Notes under the pieces: generated by a model
The model's input: only the letters and a program-made list of their open reading frames with translations
What the model was told of the DNA's origin: nothing
The model's database searches: none
Translations under genes and position numbers: made by a program
Shown: piece after piece, positions 17,756 through 26,082 of the stretch
Layout: each line of letters opens with the position of its first letter
Position numbering within the stretch: the stretch's first letter is position 1
DNA from: Nostoc sp. NMS8
Lineage (GTDB): Bacteria; Cyanobacteriota; Cyanobacteriia; Cyanobacteriales; Nostocaceae
NCBI RefSeq assembly: GCF_017115045.1
Contig: NZ_JABXKK010000116.1
Coordinates: 164,464 to 228,463, forward strand
Direction of reading: 5' to 3'
Length of the DNA stretch: 64,000 nt

Positions 17756-18508
17756 ATGAATATTCCACCTTCTATCAACACAATTATTAGGCAACAGCCT
17801 TACCCGTTTTTATTCACCACTATCAGTGGTTCCCACTTATATGGTTTTCCTTCACATGATTATGATTTGCGTGGTGTGCATATTTTACCAGTTCAAGAAG
17901 TAGTGGGATTAAAAACTATAAATGAAACTATTGAAGTTTCAGAAGTTCGCGATTCTTTAGAAATTGATTTAGTAACTCATGATGTCAAAAAATTCTTTTT
18001 GATGCTGATTAAAAAGAATGGTTATGTATTAGAACAATTATATTCTCCTTTAATATTAACAACTTCACCAGAACATCAGGAATTGAAAATTATTGCTAGA
18101 GATTGTATTACTCGTCATCATAGCTACCATTATCTTGGCTTTGCCACAACACAATGGAAACTTTTTCATAAAGAATATACGCATCAAGTTAAGCCATTAC
18201 TTTATGTTTACCGAGTATTGTTAACTGGAATTTACTTGATGCAGACAGGAGTAATCGAGGCTAATTTAATTAAGCTAAATGAGGTTTTTAACTTATCATA
18301 TATTCCTGATTTAATTGCCCAAAAACTAGCAGGTACAGAAAGGTCTATTTTGCCAGATATTAATGTACCTTTTCATCAAAGAGAATATGAGCGTCTGCGT
18401 AATCAGTTACAGGAGGCATCTCAATCTAGCCAATTACCTGAAGCACCTTCATGTACTGTGGCTTTGCATAATTTGCTGGTACACCTGAGATTGAGGAGTG
18501 AATTATGA
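17756..18508 (+). CDS. Predicted nucleotidyltransferase (COG3541-like)
   Basis: A 250-residue protein with the pol-beta-type nucleotidyltransferase signature GSHLYGFPSHDYDLRGV, where Gly-Ser and the two Asp of DYDLRG would bind metal and nucleotide. The remainder is helical with VLEQLYSPLIL and HYLGFATTQW, typical of the YcgL/COG3541 group. The substrate is unknown. The ATG at 17756 is separated from the divergent amidotransferase start by one base; no good Shine-Dalgarno is seen, and the promoter must lie inside the neighbouring gene. The close pairing could mean co-regulation. Confidence 0.75.
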   Translation: MNIPPSINTIIRQQPYPFLFTTISGSHLYGFPSHDYDLRGVHILPVQEVVGLKTINETIEVSEVRDSLEIDLVTHDVKKFFLMLIKKNGYVLEQLYSPLILTTSPEHQELKIIARDCITRHHSYHYLGFATTQWKLFHKEYTHQVKPLLYVYRVLLTGIYLMQTGVIEANLIKLNEVFNLSYIPDLIAQKLAGTERSILPDINVPFHQREYERLRNQLQEASQSSQLPEAPSCTVALHNLLVHLRLRSEL

Positions 18509-18534
18509 GTTGTTAAATTATACATTACCTATAG

Positions 18535-18735
18535 ACAACGGTACCAGTTTGTTTGTGTTTTAGGTAAAATGATTGCAAACTCCATCCCTTGTTCAAATTG
18601 CGACATCACTTCTATTTTCTATTGGTGTTTATCAATTATTTGATAACAAATGTTTAAACGTAAACCAGTACCTTTCCCAACTGGCTTAGTTGTAAAAAAA
18701 GGGTCAAAGCGAGAAAAGTTCCGCAAAGATAACAC
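18535..18735 (-). pseudogene. Relic of a histidine kinase C-terminus
   Basis: On the minus strand a stretch reads RFDPFFTTKPVGKGTGL then NICYQIIDKH, a stop codon, KIEVMSQ and FAIILPK: the F, G2 and last strand of a HATPase_c domain. An in-frame TAG interrupts it and nothing upstream continues the kinase, so it is a decayed remnant. It fills most of the 362-bp gap between the nucleotidyltransferase and the DUF423 gene. Confidence 0.75.
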
Positions 18736-18834
18736 AATAAAGTTTGTATATTGAAGCTACATAATTTATCTACCGATGCATTTAGGAGACTACAGGGAGA
18801 TTTATTATGTGCATCTTTAAAAAGAATTGGTATT

Positions 18835-18858
18835 AGGAATTAAGAGTTTTTAATTCCT
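18835..18858. terminator. Hairpin behind the DUF423 gene
   Basis: AGGAATTA pairs with TAATTCCT across AGAGTTTT, 13 bp after the stop of the minus-strand DUF423 gene. There is no clear T run on that strand; the call is tentative. Confidence 0.4.
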
Positions 18859-18870
18859 AACTCTAATTTT

Positions 18871-19251
18871 TTACAACTTCAAATTCCAGGCGGCAAAAGC
18901 TAAAGTGCCCCAGCCAGCAAGAAAAGCTGCACCGCCTAGTGGTGCGATCGCTCCTAAGGATTTAATACCGGTTAAGCTAAGGGTATACAAGCTTCCTGAG
19001 AAAATAGCAATGCCAATGAGAAATAGCCATCCACTGGCGATTAGAGTGGGTTGAGGAGACTCGGTACGACTAATTAATATGGCTACTAGAAAAAGTGCTA
19101 AAGCATGATACATTTGGTAGCGAGCGCCAGTTTCAAAAATTTCTAGCGATCGCTCACTAATTTTTTCCCGCAAGGCATGGGAAGCAAAAGCACCAGCAGC
19201 AACCGACAAACCGCCTAAAATGGCAGCTACGCTCAAAAAAATCTGCGTCAT
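18871..19251 (-). CDS. DUF423 family membrane protein
   Basis: A 126-residue inner-membrane protein with four predicted helices, of the DUF423/YgdD family. Seen: GAFASHALRE early, the conserved GARYQMYHALALFL in the middle, and FSGSLYTLSLTG later, all standard for the family. Biological role unknown. It reads in the same direction as the membrane protein gene at 19345 with an STRR-filled 93-bp gap. Confidence 0.88.
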   Translation of the reverse strand: MTQIFLSVAAILGGLSVAAGAFASHALREKISERSLEIFETGARYQMYHALALFLVAILISRTESPQPTLIASGWLFLIGIAIFSGSLYTLSLTGIKSLGAIAPLGGAAFLAGWGTLAFAAWNLKL

Positions 19252-19267
19252 TAGACTTAGCCGTAAG

Positions 19268-19344
19268 TTGATTATTAGTCATTAGTCATTGGTCATTAAT
19301 CATTAGTTAATAACAAAGGACAAATAATCAATGACAAATGACAA
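19268..19344. repeat. Heptamer STRR of the ATGACTA/ATGACCA type
   Basis: Tandem degenerate 7-bp units (CATTAGT, CATTGGT, CAATGAC) fill the gap between two minus-strand genes. The same repeat type occurs at 45117-45160, 48788-48896 and 63174-63204. Confidence 0.8.
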
Positions 19345-19824
19345 TTAGACATCAAAATGATATGATACAGCCCCTTCTTCGTTCACCTTAAAGTTTGCAT
19401 TGAATTCTTTAGCTTTTTCATCTAAATATTGTCTGGCGTGGGCTGCGGGTAATTGTGACTGCATCGCAAAGCCTAAAACAGTTACGCGTCCCTGATTTTC
19501 TTGTAGCATCTCATAAAAAATCGATTGCAGGCGATCGCTAACTTGTTGATTAAGCGCCTTTTTCTCCTGCCGACTTTGACGGTATAATCCCAATGCTAAC
19601 CATGTGCCCAGTGTTAGGGTAGGGACACCAAAAATTAGACCACTAACAGCACTATCATTATTTTCATAAGTACCATAAGGTGAGGGGAAATCATACTTAT
19701 CTTCAGGCACTATAATCACTTTACGTGTAGCAAATTTTTCAAATACCGCTGTTGCTGATAGCGTTACAAACATGAATCCGAGTGTCAGTAGCCAACCGGC
19801 AGCTAATTTTTCAGCAGTTTTCAT
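19345..19824 (-). CDS. Two-helix membrane protein, unknown
   Basis: 159 residues with one helix at about 7-27 (AAGWLLTLGFMFVTLSATAVF) and a second at about 63-82 (FGVPTLTLGTWLALGLY), then a soluble domain of about 75 residues starting RQSRQEKKALNQQ that contains VTVLGFAMQSQLPAAHARQY. The tail looks like the small helix-turn-helix-type domain found after membrane segments in cyanobacterial proteins of unknown function; that is an impression only. No homologue with known role is recalled. It probably sits in the cytoplasmic membrane. Confidence 0.6.
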   Translation of the reverse strand: MKTAEKLAAGWLLTLGFMFVTLSATAVFEKFATRKVIIVPEDKYDFPSPYGTYENNDSAVSGLIFGVPTLTLGTWLALGLYRQSRQEKKALNQQVSDRLQSIFYEMLQENQGRVTVLGFAMQSQLPAAHARQYLDEKAKEFNANFKVNEEGAVSYHFDV

Positions 19825-19952
19825 AATTTCACTTCAGATTTACACTTTGCTAGTGATTTTAACCTGACTTTCACAAAGGTTCCACTATATCAATCTAATG
19901 CCAGCGACAGTTTTTTAGCTTTTCCATTAGACTTTTTGCCTACCTTGCTTGA

Positions 19953-20421
19953 AGAAACAGTGTTATTAAGATTATAGATAGGGCGGTTGAGCTTGCCGAA
20001 GCTGGTTTTGCATGGTCTTGGGAAGCTTTATCTGTACCAGAGAAAGTAGTTTTTTCGGTGGTGGCTGAGGCGCAAAAAATAGCTATAGAAAAAAAAAGAC
20101 CAACAGCTAGAGAAAAACCCGTTGATGTTACTTCAAAGTCATGATGATGTTTTGTCAAGAGATTTGCAGAAAAAATTAACTAAAGAACTAGCATCAAAGG
20201 GCTTTTTAAACAAGCAAGGCAGTAAACTTAAAATCGAATTAGTCCGGCGTTGGTTAATACAACGTCACCCGTTATGGCATGAGATTATGGAATCAGAGAA
20301 ACTATATAAACAAGAAGTTAAATATACCTACGAAACTCTGAATCAAATACCTGAAACTAGGCAAAATCAAAAGCAAAATGACTCAAAGCGGTGCTTTGAG
20401 TCAACAGCCCCAGAAGTCTGA
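19953..20421 (+). pseudogene. Frameshifted fragment resembling a cyanobacterial STAND-like ATPase
   Basis: Two overlapping frames together look like one older coding region. Frame one (19953-20144) has no start codon and reads LAEAGFAWSWEALSVPEKVV then FSVVAEAQKIA. Frame two (20122-20421) continues with LQKKLTKELASKGFL and KIELVRRWLIQRHPLWHEI. I recall the VPEQVV-FSVVAEAQ and VELVRRWLIQRHPL phrases from large ATP-binding proteins of filamentous cyanobacteria. The 5' ATPase part is missing, so this looks like a truncated remnant. The second frame may still be translated from the ATG at 20125. Confidence 0.45.
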
Positions 20422-20629
20422 ACAAGATGTATCTTCTGTTAAAGCTCCTAAAGATAAAGTTTATCAGAATAGAGGAGAAATCTGGTTACTTACTGGAATT
20501 ATTTTCTTAGGAGCAGCTGCGATCGCTACCTTTGTAATCATGTATAATTTTGCAAAGCAGAACAACGGTCATTTAGAGAAAAAACAAAGCTTGATGCCAA
20601 CGGCAATATCTACCATATCTCAGGTTTGA
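20378..20629 (+). CDS. Small single-helix membrane protein, unknown
   Basis: 83 residues; polar Gln/Lys-rich N-terminus, one transmembrane helix at about 37-58 (LLTGIIFLGAAAIATFVIMY) and a short polar tail. It starts inside the preceding frame (44-bp overlap), which suggests translational coupling or that this was the tail region of the larger ancestral gene. No family recognised. A strong hairpin (20637) closes the transcription unit. Confidence 0.4.
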   Translation: MTQSGALSQQPQKSEQDVSSVKAPKDKVYQNRGEIWLLTGIIFLGAAAIATFVIMYNFAKQNNGHLEKKQSLMPTAISTISQV

Positions 20630-20636
20630 GATTGTC

Positions 20637-20677
20637 AAATCGCAGCAAAGGATATGATAGACCTTTGCTGCGATTTT
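20637..20677. terminator. Strong bidirectional terminator
   Basis: AAATCGCAGCAAAGG pairs perfectly with CCTTTGCTGCGATTT across a 10-nt loop and is followed by T on both strands. It separates the plus-strand small membrane gene from the convergent chlM. Confidence 0.88.
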
Positions 20678-20681
20678 AACT

Positions 20682-21368
20682 TTACTTGCGTGTAGCTTCC
20701 AGTAGTCGAGAAAAATAGAAGCGAGTCTTCGTCATTGCCCGTCTTTCCAAAGAAAAGCCGTTACTTTCCAAGATTCTTACCACATCAGCCTCACGGTGCA
20801 AATATGCACGAGTGGCTTTACTTGGCCCAGGAAAAAAACTGCCAATTTTCTTGAGTATACTCAGGGCGCAGGTCTTCGGCGCAAAACTGAGAATTATCCG
20901 TGACTGTGCCAAAGAACAGAGGTGAGATATCATCTCATCGGCTTTTTCTTGAGGGTAATGGATGAGAACATCCAGGCAAATAACAGTATGGTAACTACCA
21001 CTCAGCGATTCCAAATCCTGTACAGCAAAAGTTGGATTTTCATCATTTCCCAAGGTTTGCTTGGCTCTATCCCTGCCTTCTTCCACCATTTTTTCAGAAA
21101 TATCGGTGGCATAGACTTTAGCACCATCTACCGCTAAAGGAATGCTGAGACTACCGACACCACACCCAGCATCACAGATTGATAGCTCTGCTAAATTGTT
21201 ATCAGCCTTCAGCCAACCGAGTACTGTATCCACGGTTTGCTGGTGTCCAGTGCGGATGTCTAGTTGGACTTTGTTGACTTCGCCATCACCGTAGATTCGC
21301 TTCCAACGGTCAAACCCTGTGGAATTGAAATACTCGCGAACAATCGTTTTGTCGTCGGCTACGTTCAT
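20682..21368 (-). CDS. chlM: Magnesium protoporphyrin IX methyltransferase
   Basis: Transfers a methyl group from S-adenosylmethionine to the C13 propionate of Mg-protoporphyrin IX in chlorophyll synthesis. The 228-residue protein has the class I methyltransferase motif CDAGCGVGSLSIPLA, followed by VYATDISEKMV and CLDVLIHYPQEKA, and the ChlM-specific N-terminus VREYFNSTGFDRWKRIYG. Length is standard for the family. It is expected to be soluble and to dock to the thylakoid or plasma membrane with Mg-chelatase. It is monocistronic here: a terminator follows and a 500-bp gap precedes it. Confidence 0.96.
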   Translation of the reverse strand: MNVADDKTIVREYFNSTGFDRWKRIYGDGEVNKVQLDIRTGHQQTVDTVLGWLKADNNLAELSICDAGCGVGSLSIPLAVDGAKVYATDISEKMVEEGRDRAKQTLGNDENPTFAVQDLESLSGSYHTVICLDVLIHYPQEKADEMISHLCSLAQSRIILSFAPKTCALSILKKIGSFFPGPSKATRAYLHREADVVRILESNGFSLERRAMTKTRFYFSRLLEATRK

Positions 21369-21666
21369 AAACTTTGATTTTTAGGGGTTCCCAATGCTTA
21401 AAATTATCATTGATAGGAACCCATAAGAGCGGCCTTCCAGATTTTTCTAGATGATAGTTTGCCGATGGGCAAGAATACTTACGTATGTAGAGAAATTAGA
21501 GTGCCGAATTCTTGGGTAGATTTACATCTTGCACTTATTTTTCCATTGTCGTTTGTATAGCTGACCCTTTCATTTTTACCATGATTCAAAAGTTTTGTTT
21601 TTACTTCTTTTAAAAAGCTATCCCATTATTCTAAAAATCCTTACTTCTTTTCGTAAAATATAGTTT

Positions 21667-21772
21667 AATACGCTTGGGTTAAGGGCTACTGGCAACAATT
21701 TTAGGTTATAAAGACGCGATAAATCGTCGTCTCTACAAGTGTTTTGGCTTTATCTAAAGTGTATTGAATATA
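21667..21772. repeat. Dispersed repeat, family 3, copy 1
   Basis: Begins AATACGCTTG, then GTTAAGGGCTACTGGCAACA and GACGCGATAAATCG, ending near GTATTGAATA. A second copy is at 25726-25833, and the GACGCGATAAATCG core recurs at 32831. It lies in the 507-bp gap (21369-21875) that otherwise holds no gene that I see. Confidence 0.8.
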
Positions 21773-21875
21773 GTTTGGTTTTTTCGCGCCGACTTACTTA
21801 TTCACTACAATAGCAACAAGCAGAATGAACGGTTTTAGTTTGTTTACCTCGTTTTATAATATTTACGAGGTATTT

Positions 21876-22196
21876 TTATTGACTTGCATTTATGCCAATT
21901 ACCCCTATGATTATTAAGCAAATCGACAAAAGTTTAATGAATGTGGCAGATTCACGAAACCAAATAATCCCAATAATAGCAATTAGAATAGTTCCCAATC
22001 CAGCCCAAACGGAATAAGCGACACTTACTTCAAGTCTCTTGAGAGCAAGGGTCAAAAAAGTAAAACAAAATCCATAGCAGACAAATATTAATACTGAAGG
22101 AACTATTTTTGTAAATCCCTCCGATAACTTCATGCATGTTGTGCCTGAAACCTCAAAGAGGATTGCGATGATGAGGTAAATCCAGCTTAGGAACAT
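21876..22196 (-). CDS. SMR-family small multidrug transporter (EmrE/SugE-like)
   Basis: About 106 residues forming four transmembrane helices. The essential membrane glutamate is in LFEVSGTTCMKLSEGF, which closely follows the EmrE pattern, and the helix 3 motif AYSVWAGLGTI is intact, as is GIIWFRES in loop 3. Such proteins work as antiparallel dimers and exchange protons for cationic drugs or guanidinium. An upstream ATG (22244) would add 16 polar residues; family alignment favours 22196. Neighbours give no clue to a substrate. The 370-bp gap upstream contains TTTTAGATTTTAGATT-type repeats (22390-22540). Confidence 0.85.
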   Translation of the reverse strand: MFLSWIYLIIAILFEVSGTTCMKLSEGFTKIVPSVLIFVCYGFCFTFLTLALKRLEVSVAYSVWAGLGTILIAIIGIIWFRESATFIKLLSICLIIIGVIGINASQ

Positions 22197-22389
22197 ATTT
22201 TTTGTAAGTGATTTGTTAAGAGCAACTGACGGGTGATGCACCACACCTTATGAATGTAAAAAACAGTCCTGAAGCCACCTATTAACAAATACATTTAATT
22301 AAGTATAAGTCTTTCGACAGTTAAACGTAAAGGCACAGTAGTATATTTTAGCTTGATTTTGGGGATTTGTGACTATGAGATTGGTCAAA

Positions 22390-22545
22390 CAATTTTGGGT
22401 TTTAGATTTTAGATTGACCCCAGCAATCAAGTCAGAGGTTCATTGATTAATTGTTGGATTTTAGATTTATTCTGGCGTTAAATTTGGAGGTAACTTTTTA
22501 ATTTTAAATCTTCAATTCCAAAATCCCAAATTTAAAATCTAGAAT
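22390..22545. repeat. Degenerate TTTTAGAT-type short repeats
   Basis: Repeated 7-bp-like units (TTTTAGA, TTTTGGG, AAATCCC) on both sides of a weak dyad. The same kind of sequence occurs at 30205-30232 and at 50598-50630, where it enters a coding region. Confidence 0.55.
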
Positions 22546-22613
22546 TCCGTAAAGCATTGAGGCAACGCCTGCTGTACTATGATTGTGATTTTGTTCTACT
22601 AATGGTATAAGAG

Positions 22614-23792
22614 ATGACGGCTCAATTTGAATACAGCACTCTTACCGATTCACAAGATATCCAGCACCTTGGGCATATCTTTGAGCAGTGTTTTATCAGC
22701 GCACTTGGAGGTGAGGAAGCTTATATCAATCTGATTGGCGTGGAAAATTTCCGTATTATTCGTGAGTCAGAGCAATTAATTGGTGGATTGGCAACTTTGG
22801 ATATGGGCCAGTGGTGGGGTGGTTTGCGTGTACCAATGACAGGAATTGCAGTAGTGGGCATTGCTCCAGAGTATCGTGGTTCGGGAGCTGCGATCGCTCT
22901 TATGGAACATACCCTCAAAGAACTTTATGCTAGGGGTATACCGCTCTCTGCTCTCTATCCAGCAGTTCAAGGCTTGTACCGAAAAGTCGGGTATGAACAG
23001 GGGGGTAGCTGGTGTAATTGGGAAGTTCCGACTAAAAGTATCCAATTGCGAGAGCAACCTCTACCTTTGCAACCAATATTTCCGCTAAATCATCAAGTCT
23101 TTCACGAACTATATCAGCAGCAGGCGAGACTAACGCATGGATATTTAGACCGACATCCAGCAATTTGGGAGCGCTTAATCCAGCCAGATGATAAAGAAAC
23201 ATTTTACGCATATTTTATTGGTACTAAAGAGAAACCCCAAGGATATATCCTCTTCAGTCAACATTCAACAGAAGATAGCACCATCCTGCGAGTCAAGGAT
23301 TGGGTAATTCTCACAGTTGCGGCTGCACAATCATTCTGGTCTTTTCTGGCCAGTCATCGCTCCCAAATTGAGCAGGTGCGATGGAGGAGTTCTGTGAGCG
23401 ATTCCTTGACATTGCTGCTACCAGAGCAAACTGCCAAACTCAAACATACGATGCGTTGGATGCTGCGGGTAGTAGATGTAGTCAAGGCATTGGAAATGCG
23501 TGGTTATCCATCGGGTATTCAAGCTGAATTGCACCTAGATATTCAGGATAATTTGCTAGATGCAAACAATGGTAAATTCATCCTTTCTGTTGCCAATGGA
23601 CGGGGTGAAGTTACAAAAGGTGGAAAAGGTGAATTGCAGCTAGATGTCAGAGAACTAGCACCACTATATACAAGTTTGTTCACTCCCTACCATTTACAAA
23701 TAGCCGGAAAACTGCATGGAACAGAAACAGCTATATCAGCAGCTACGCAAATATTTGCAGGTGCATCGCCTTGGGTGGCTGATTTCTTTTAA
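22614..23792 (+). CDS. Eis-like GNAT acetyltransferase
   Basis: A 392-residue protein of the Eis (enhanced intracellular survival) type: two GNAT-like folds plus a C-terminal sterol-carrier-like domain. Seen: acetyl-CoA loop VGIAPEYRGSGAAIALM around residues 82-100, LYPAVQGLYRKVGYEQGG with the conserved tyrosine, and the C-terminal VVDVVKALEMRGYP that starts the SCP2-like part. Eis acetylates aminoglycosides or protein lysines in mycobacteria; the cyanobacterial substrate is unknown. It is cytoplasmic, stands alone, and a repeat (23809) lies behind it. Confidence 0.88.
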   Translation: MTAQFEYSTLTDSQDIQHLGHIFEQCFISALGGEEAYINLIGVENFRIIRESEQLIGGLATLDMGQWWGGLRVPMTGIAVVGIAPEYRGSGAAIALMEHTLKELYARGIPLSALYPAVQGLYRKVGYEQGGSWCNWEVPTKSIQLREQPLPLQPIFPLNHQVFHELYQQQARLTHGYLDRHPAIWERLIQPDDKETFYAYFIGTKEKPQGYILFSQHSTEDSTILRVKDWVILTVAAAQSFWSFLASHRSQIEQVRWRSSVSDSLTLLLPEQTAKLKHTMRWMLRVVDVVKALEMRGYPSGIQAELHLDIQDNLLDANNGKFILSVANGRGEVTKGGKGELQLDVRELAPLYTSLFTPYHLQIAGKLHGTETAISAATQIFAGASPWVADFF

Positions 23793-23808
23793 CATGAGTG
23801 TATAAAAT

Positions 23809-23932
23809 ATAAGGGACTTCCAAATAAAAAAACATCTAACTTTTCTTGTGGGGTGGACATCTTGTCCGCCCTTATTTATGAGCAAGCGAGACCCCACCCC
23901 ATAAAATTGGATAATTTCTTGATAATCCCTAA
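23809..23932. mobile_element. MITE-like element, family 2, copy 1
   Basis: About 124 bp with imperfect inverted ends (TAAGGGACTTCCAAATAA against CTTAGGGATTATCAAGAAAT reversed) and the inner words TTGTGGGGTGG and GACCCCACCCC. Related copies lie at 58156-58284 and 62325-62451. It is non-coding. The remaining gap up to 24198 shows no other gene. Confidence 0.75.
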
Positions 23933-24198
23933 GTTGGAAACATAATTAATCTTTGGCTCGTCGTTCCGCTAGATTAACAATTTCTGTGGTTGTCAACTCA
24001 GATCATCAATGAAACTGTGAGCGATTTACTTTAATAAGTAATGATGATTTTTTGTGCCGAGCTAATCCTAAACATCATTTTAAAAAATAACTCAACAGCA
24101 TTTCTGAATTTTTCTCCGGAATTCCAGTACGATCCTCAGAAAACAATCTAAGGTAAAGTTGATTAGTTGCTACATCGTTGCACACCTACAATCACAAC

Positions 24199-25521
24199 AT
24201 GAAATCACATTTACTTGCGATCGGTTTAAGCAGTTTGCTTCTAGTTGCAGGACAAGCTAAAGCCTCACGATTACAGTCTTGGTATTTTGACTCTCAGCAA
24301 AACCAATTACACCTAACTACAACTTCGGGAATCCAACCAAAAGCCTTTTTATTAGATAATCCTAATCGATTAGTAATTGACTTACCTGGAACTAATTTTA
24401 ATTCAGATAGTGTTAAAAAAGCTTTTGGTAATGCGATCAAAGAAATTAGAATTGGTAAACTGGACAGTCAAACAACTCGTTTTGTCATCCAATTTGCTCC
24501 AGGTTATCATATTACTTCTCGTAATTTATCCATTAAGGGAGATTCTCGTTCCCATTGGATTGTAAAGTTTAACTCTTTTGACCGCCAAAGCAATAGCATT
24601 TTTGGGGAAAACAGAGAAGATATTGCCATTAATTCCACTGATGCGTTAACATTTGCAGGAGTTGTCAATCTTGGTCAAGAAATGCAGGGCATCAGTTCTC
24701 AAATTCGCGCATTGTTAGCAACTTATAAATCATTAAACCCTGGAATATTTTTCTTAGATTTAGATACAGGTAACTATATAGATATTAATGGCGAAAAAAG
24801 ATTTGCTGCTGCAAGTACAATAAAATTTCCCTTGTTAGTGGCTCTTTTCCAAGAAATAGATGCTGGTAGAATTAAACTAACAGATAAATTAGTGATGCGG
24901 CGCGATTTAAAGGTTGGCGAATCTGGAATTATGCAATATAAACCCATTGGAAGTAAATTTAGCGTCCTAGAAACTGCTACCTTGATGATGACAATCAGCG
25001 ATAATACCGCCACAAATCTGGTTCTCGATCGCTTGGGTGGTGCAGCAAAAGTTAGTCAACGTTTTCGTAGTTGGGGATTACAAAATACAGCAATGCGGAA
25101 TCTACTTCCAGACATCGCTGGCACAAATACAACGAGTTCCAAAGATTTGGTCAGATTGGCGGCGTTAGTTTCTAACAATCGTTTACTATCCCCAAACAGC
25201 CGCAATCAAGTTTTAGGGATCATGCGTCGTGTCAAAACTAATAGTTTGCTACCGGCTGGTATTGGTAAAGGAGCTACCATTGCTCACAAAACTGGCACAT
25301 TGAGATTTATCATTGGGGATGCAGGTATTATTGAAATGCCCAACGGAAAAAGCTATTTAGCAGGCATTTTGGTGCAAAGACCAAACTACGATCGCAAAGC
25401 TGGAGATTTTGTCCGTGAAGTTTCGAGAAGAGTCTACAATTACCTAAACCAAACCACAGTTAGCAATATAGAACCGAACTCTAGCGATGCCTCCGGCGGG
25501 CTACGCCTACGCACTCGTTAG
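24199..25521 (+). CDS. AMIN-domain protein fused to a class A beta-lactamase-like domain
   Basis: About 440 residues. A signal peptide (MKSHLLAIGLSSLLLVAG, cleavage near QAKA) is followed by an AMIN domain (residues about 25-125; ends in the pattern FVIQFAPGYHI), which binds peptidoglycan or the envelope. The C-terminal part has serine-hydrolase marks: Ser-X-X-Lys in AASTIKFPLL, SDN in MTISDNTATN and KTG in AHKTGTL. It could be a beta-lactamase or a carboxypeptidase-like enzyme in the periplasm. The start is ATG 24199; a TTG seven codons upstream gives no better signal. The last 13 residues (SSDASGGLRLRTR) come from a Nostoc repeat. Confidence 0.85.
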   Translation: MKSHLLAIGLSSLLLVAGQAKASRLQSWYFDSQQNQLHLTTTSGIQPKAFLLDNPNRLVIDLPGTNFNSDSVKKAFGNAIKEIRIGKLDSQTTRFVIQFAPGYHITSRNLSIKGDSRSHWIVKFNSFDRQSNSIFGENREDIAINSTDALTFAGVVNLGQEMQGISSQIRALLATYKSLNPGIFFLDLDTGNYIDINGEKRFAAASTIKFPLLVALFQEIDAGRIKLTDKLVMRRDLKVGESGIMQYKPIGSKFSVLETATLMMTISDNTATNLVLDRLGGAAKVSQRFRSWGLQNTAMRNLLPDIAGTNTTSSKDLVRLAALVSNNRLLSPNSRNQVLGIMRRVKTNSLLPAGIGKGATIAHKTGTLRFIIGDAGIIEMPNGKSYLAGILVQRPNYDRKAGDFVREVSRRVYNYLNQTTVSNIEPNSSDASGGLRLRTR

Positions 25522-25725
25522 CAATGGGAAGCGGGGAGTTAATATTTCATACAACCTCTCAATACTTGTCGAGTTTTGGGAAAAGGGGAAACCTTTAACC
25601 TTTTCCCAAAACCCAATTCCGAGTTAAAAATACAAAACCCCAGCAGTATTGTACTCTCTCTCATCTATTTTTTAAGGGTTAATACTTATTTATTGAGATT
25701 ATTTCTAAAAATTTTATGATATCCC

Positions 25726-25833
25726 AATACGCTTGCGTTAAGGGCTACTGGCAACAATTTTGAGTTTTCGAGACGCGATAAATCGCCGTTTATACAAGTG
25801 TTTTGTTGCTCATTCTGAACTGTATTGAATCAT
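25726..25833. repeat. Dispersed repeat, family 3, copy 2
   Basis: AATACGCTTG, GTTAAGGGCTACTGGCAACA, GACGCGATAAATCG and GTATTGAAT follow in the same order as at 21667-21772. It lies in the 561-bp gap between the AMIN/beta-lactamase gene and gatB; the remainder holds the gatB terminator and a short GGGCATTGGGCATTGG repeat near 26003. Confidence 0.8.
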
Positions 25834-25849
25834 ATACGTAAATACCACA

Positions 25850-25887
25850 AAAATAAAATAAAAAAGAGAGCTACTTAAGCAGCTCTC
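25850..25887 (-). terminator. Terminator downstream of gatB
   Basis: Read on the minus strand, GAGAGCT and AGCTCTC form a stem, with GCTTAAGT inside, followed by TTTTTTATTTTATTTT. It is a textbook intrinsic terminator about 195 bp after the gatB stop. Confidence 0.85.
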
Positions 25888-26082
25888 CAGATCATCAGGG
25901 TGCATCTACTTACCACAGCATATCATTTTAGGTATGAGGGTTGTCACCAGCTTTTATATGAAGACTTTGTGAAGGAAGACCGGGAAAATACTTACTTGGG
26001 AATTGGGTATGGGGCATTGGGCATTGGTTATTCTCCCCTGCCCCCTACCTTATGCCAACAATAATTATTTACCCCGAACTAC

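Noticed and set aside
19940..20158. 72-codon minus-strand frame
   Set aside because: It lies opposite the relic of a plus-strand ATPase fragment with better coding features.
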